The translations under genes were made by a program, and so were the position numbers. DNA of 64,000 bases, from contig NW_004454175.1 in assembly GCF_000283155.1 (NCBI RefSeq), positions 3,871,082 through 3,935,081 on the forward strand. Direction: 5' to 3'. This DNA comes from Ceratotherium simum simum (Eukaryota > Chordata > Mammalia > Perissodactyla > Rhinocerotidae). The notes under the pieces are model-generated. The model was given only the letters and a program-made list of their open reading frames with translations. It was not told where the DNA came from and searched no databases. The stretch's first letter is position 1, and each line of letters begins with the position of its first letter. Below are positions 60,251 to 64,000 of the stretch, in pieces.

Positions 60251-62299
60251 ATTTTTAAGACTGGGAATTTACATTTGGGGTGGGTTATTATGAAAGGTGA
60301 ACAGTTTTAGGTCTATGTGAATATAAATAGTTTTTTTAAAATTAGTTTTCTGAGATATATTAAGAAAGAAGTGATGAAGAAAGATCAGTCATTTGTGTGA
60401 TAGCTTTCACATTCCTGAAATGTTTTTGGTAATGTGTTGATAAGAATTCTAAAGACAGTTTGTATTATTACTGTACCAGATACAGACAGAATTGTAAAAT
60501 GAATTCTTAGTTGAGTTGAAGCAACACTAACCCTGCCAAAGCTGATTTTTGGGGTTTGTCTATTGAATGTTGATATAACTTTTGAAAGGACTGTGAGTAC
60601 AATATGTAATATTTGAATACTGGCTCTAAAAAATAAGTTAAAAATTGAGACTAGGTAAAAAATTGGATCAGATATATTATGACTATATTCCAGCATTGCA
60701 CTTTGACTTACTTAATATTTATTGGGCATTAATATGCTTAGGTTAATATTTTTTAGACTTTATGGTATGTCAGTATATTGAAATAGCAACAAGAAAAGTT
60801 TTATTCTTTTGGAGAAATTCTTTTTTCTTTGCAACATAATCATTCCATTTTTATGGCTTAAATGTACTCTGTACCTGAAACAAAACCTCAGGAGTCATAA
60901 TTAGGAACTAATTTTAATGAAGGTATGAAGATGTACATTTGATGTTTGCTTTTTAACAGGAAAAGTAAATATTATCTGCCTGCTCATTCTCATCCTTAAG
61001 TGGGACTGGGCAGCATGTTGGTGGAGGCTTAGTTGAGAAATTGTGTAATTCAAGTAGAAGGAATTTCTGGTAAATTAAATTTACCAGTGTTCTAAATGTT
61101 GAGTGTTTATGTTTCAAGTAGAATAATGTCTAATACAGTAGAAACTTATCTATATAGAAATTGGCTTTACAAAATCTTCTGGGGGAAAAAGTGAATCTTC
61201 TGAACTTGAAAAACCAACTTCCTCTCCTCTCAGATGCTATCTTCATTTCTCTCTTTCTCTCTCTTTGGACCTTGAAGGTGCATCATCTTTCTTTTATGGA
61301 AGAGGGCAAATAGTCACTTGTACTTCAGCACAGTGCCATTGAAAGCATGAGACACCTACTGTCTTCTGTAGAGTACTGTAGGCTATGTAGTGGTTTATGT
61401 TACAAGTATATGGGTGTGAAATGAATGATTAGTCATGGAAGTTATCACTACTAATTATAGCTTAGTGGTCCCCTGGATTCAGGTTCTGGGTCTTGGGTGT
61501 TCTGGCACTTGTTGTGTCAGTTTTCCCAGAGAGGATCAGGTTGTAGGGGTCCAGTACGTTGTGCACTCATAAGATACTCACTTAAAGAAATTAGAACCCC
61601 TGTGTATTCATTTATGAATAGATTATTCCTTTTTCAGTGTATAGAAAACTTGTTAATGCCCTTCCTGATATTAAGATATGTAGAAAACAAAATTTGTAAT
61701 TCAGATATTGTTTGGAGAGCATAAATTCAGAGCAAAGGAGACTTGGTGGTCTTAAGAGAGATTTTTATCCAGGTTGTAATAGAGCCATAGAATTTATCTG
61801 TTGGTATTAGACATTGGAAGATTGCTGCTGCGGCCACTCTTAACCAGAATGGATTCCTTAAAGGCCTCATTTCTTTGCATCATTGACTTGAGAGTCCGAG
61901 TCCGGTGGGGGAAGTAGGAAGAGAATGGGGGTACATCTGACTGGCAGAGCCTGCAAGGGAGACCAAGAAAGTGGATGTCAGGCATGTTTGATTTAGTGAA
62001 AGGTAGCCTTTGCTTCCCACTAAGACACAACCAGAGGGTAATTCTCCAAACACAGAAATGTAATTTAGATGCTCTAGCATTAAATATGTACTAATAAACT
62101 ATTTAATAACTAAAGCCAAATAACTAAATAATATTCAGTTCCCATTTTGGTGCTTCCAGAATCACCATTACCTTGTCACAGACAAGATAATAAATAGGAT
62201 TGAATTTGATTTTTCTGTATCTAGTCTAGTTTCCTAGGGACAATGGTTGAATTAGTAGTTTTCTCTGATTTTTATCAGAAAACATTTACAAACATTCCT
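60251..62299. other. Intronic DNA, nothing recognised
   Basis: The longest open frame, at 60385-60696 (103 codons, minus strand), has no family match. No exon found. Confidence 0.4.
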
Positions 62300-62480
62300 T
62301 AAGGTAAATAATAGCTATTACTTATTGAGTGCCTATTGAGTTATCTTAAAATAACCCTTAAATGGATAGTAGTATTTTCTTAAAAATAATCAGGAGATTG
62401 AGAATGAGAGAGGTTAAATAGCTTCCTTGAGGTCACCTGCTCAGTGGGAAATCGGGGTTAAAAACCTAAGTGTTTTAAGC
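62300..62480 (-). repeat. MIR SINE (diverged)
   Basis: 'AATAGCTATTACTTATTGAGTGCC', then 'GAGAGGTTAAATAGCTTCCTTGAGGTCACC' and 'GGAAATCGGGGTTAAAAACC' are antisense MIR. Confidence 0.7.
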
Positions 62481-62735
62481 TTCATTCTTGGGCTGTTTTT
62501 TTTTTAAAATATTTATGTATATATTTTTTATGTGGCAACATTGGTTTATAACATTGTATAAATTTCAGATGTACATCATTATACTTCTATTTCTACATAG
62601 ATTACATCACGTTCACCACCCAAATACTAATTACAATCCATCACCACACACATATGCCTAATCATCCCTTTTACTCCCCTCCCTCCCCCCTTCCCCTCTG
62701 GTAACCACCAATCCAATCTCTGTCTCTATGTGTTT

Positions 62736-62950
62736 TTTTTTTTTTTTTATAATTTTATTTATTTATTTTTTTTCCCCCAAAGCCCCACTAGATAGTTGTA
62801 TGTCATAGCTGCACATCCTTCTAGTCGCTGTATGTGGGACGCAGCCTCAGCATAGCCGGTGAAGCGGTGCATTGGTGCACGCCCGGGATCCGAACCCGGG
62901 CCGCCAGCAGCGGAGTGCACGCACCTAACCGCTAAGCCACAGGGCCGGCC
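62736..62950 (-). repeat. ERE-type SINE, short-tail young form, perfect 16-bp target duplication
   Basis: A minus-strand copy with the head ending GCCACAGGGCCGGCC. Flanked by CTGTCTCTATGTGTTT at 62720-62735 and 62951-62966. It is nested in the antisense L1 and is therefore younger than it. Confidence 0.97.
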
Positions 62951-63299
62951 CTGTCTCTATGTGTTTGTTTGTTGTTGTTGTTGTCTTCTACTCATGAGTG
63001 AGATCATATGGTATTTGACCTTCTCCCTCTGACATATTTCACTTAGCATAATACCCTCAGTGTCCATCCATGTTGTCACAAATGGCTGGATTTCATCATT
63101 TCTTATGTGAGTATGAAATGGCTCCATTGTGTATATATACCACATCTTCTTTATCCATTTGTCCCTTGATGGGCACTTAGGTTACTTCCAAGTCTTGGCT
63201 ATTGTGAATAATGCTGTGATGAACGCAGGGGTCCGTGTATCTTTACCCATTGGTGTTTTCTTGTTCTTTGGATGAGTACACAGCAGTGGAATAGCTGGA

Positions 63300-63968
63300 T
63301 CATATGATAGTTCTATCCTTAATTTTTTGAGGAATCTCCATACCATTTTCCACCGTGGCTGCGCCAGTTTGCTCTCCCACCAGCAGTGTATGAGACTTCT
63401 CTCCACATCCTCTCCAACACGTGTTGTTTCCTGTCTTGTTAATTATAGCCATTCTGGCAGGCGTGAGGTGATATCTCGTAGTTTTGATTTGCATTTCCCT
63501 GATAGTTAATGATGTTGACCATCTTTTCATGTGCCTGTTGGCCATCTGTATGTCTTCTTTGGAGAAATGTCTGTTCAGGTCTTTTGCCCATTTTTTAATT
63601 GGATTGTTAGTTTTTTTGTTGTTGAGATGTATGAGTTCTTGATATATTTTGGAGGTTAACCCCTTATCAGATATATGGTTTGCAAATATCTTCTCCCAAT
63701 TGTTAGGTTGTCTTTTTGTTTTGTTGATGGTTTCCTTTGCTGTACAGAAGCTTTTTAGCTTGATGTAGTCCCATTTGTTCATTTTTTCTGTTGTTTCTCT
63801 TGCCCCATCAGACATGGTGCTTGCAAATATGTTGCTAAGACCGATGTCGAAGAGCATACTTCCTATGTTTCCTTCTAGAAGGTTCATGGTTTCAGGTCTT
63901 ACATTCAAGTCTTTAATCCGTTTGGAGTTAATTTTTGTGTATGATGTAAGGTAAGGGTCTACTTTCAT
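63300..63968 (-). pseudogene. L1 ORF2 C-terminal fragment (222 codons)
   Basis: It has YDP-free early text [16 protein letters not shown], then [40 protein letters not shown] and [10 protein letters not shown], the first half of the L1 cysteine-rich motif. Just after CGEK the frame shifts. The true continuation ([12 protein letters not shown], then YDPAIPLL) is in another frame at 63182-63406. The element is therefore a broken ORF2. Confidence 0.9.
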
Positions 63969-64000
63969 TTTTTTGCATGTGGCTATCCAGTTTTCCCAAC

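Larger units (their letters stand above)
62510..64000 (-). mobile_element. Second relatively young antisense L1, open at the right edge
   Basis: The 3' UTR begins at about 62510 with the same sequence as the L1 at 51847 ('CAACATTGGTTTATAACATTGTATAAATTTCAG'). It continues into ORF2 C-terminal coding at 63182-63968 on the minus strand. It is interrupted by a SINE at 62736-62950. The 5' part lies outside the window. Confidence 0.92.

Overview
This is a stretch of mammalian nuclear DNA. It is AT-rich and intron-like, dense in interspersed repeats, and has one sharp CpG island and one recognisable protein-coding gene. About 17 copies of an ERE-type, tRNA-headed SINE are present. That family is characteristic of Perissodactyla (horses, rhinos, tapirs). 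The least diverged copies are the short type whose tail derives from the 'ACTAGAAGGATGTG' segment, which suggests a rhinoceros-like genome rather than a horse. The order-level call is good; the family-level call is a guess.

The gene is AGPS (alkylglycerone-phosphate synthase), on the + strand. The window holds its CpG-island promoter (about 33.54-34.33 kb), coding exon 1 (34008-34261), all of intron 1 (34262-59693), coding exon 2 (59694-59783) and the start of intron 2. The exons join in phase to give the first 114 complete codons of the protein plus two bases of codon 115, including a textbook PTS2 peroxisomal import signal. The remaining exons, including the FAD-binding and catalytic domains, lie beyond the right edge.

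Positions 1-33.5 kb are upstream intergenic DNA with no gene I can support. In human the neighbour on this side is NFE2L2, which would lie off the left edge if synteny holds. This region contains an old L1 3' end (about 1.75-3.1 kb), L2 and MIR fragments, a MER3-like hAT element (7.97-8.18 kb), a MaLR-type LTR (21.54-22.08 kb), a hAT element with a perfect 8-bp target duplication (25.9-26.45 kb) and a decayed sense-strand L1 (about 27.69-31.55 kb) interrupted by three SINEs. One of these has an RTE-like tail instead of the usual ERE tail. Three local tandem duplications (42, 75 and 19 bp) are also present.

Introns 1 and 2 hold more MIR, L2 and ERE copies and two relatively young antisense L1s (51.85-54.87 kb and 62.51 kb to the edge), each split by an ERE. 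All ORFs of any length here come from L1 ORF2, SINEs, low-complexity sequence or shadows of the CpG island. I found no CRISPR array, operon, phage or novel multi-gene system. The observations worth following up are SINE tail exchange and the upstream start codons of AGPS.
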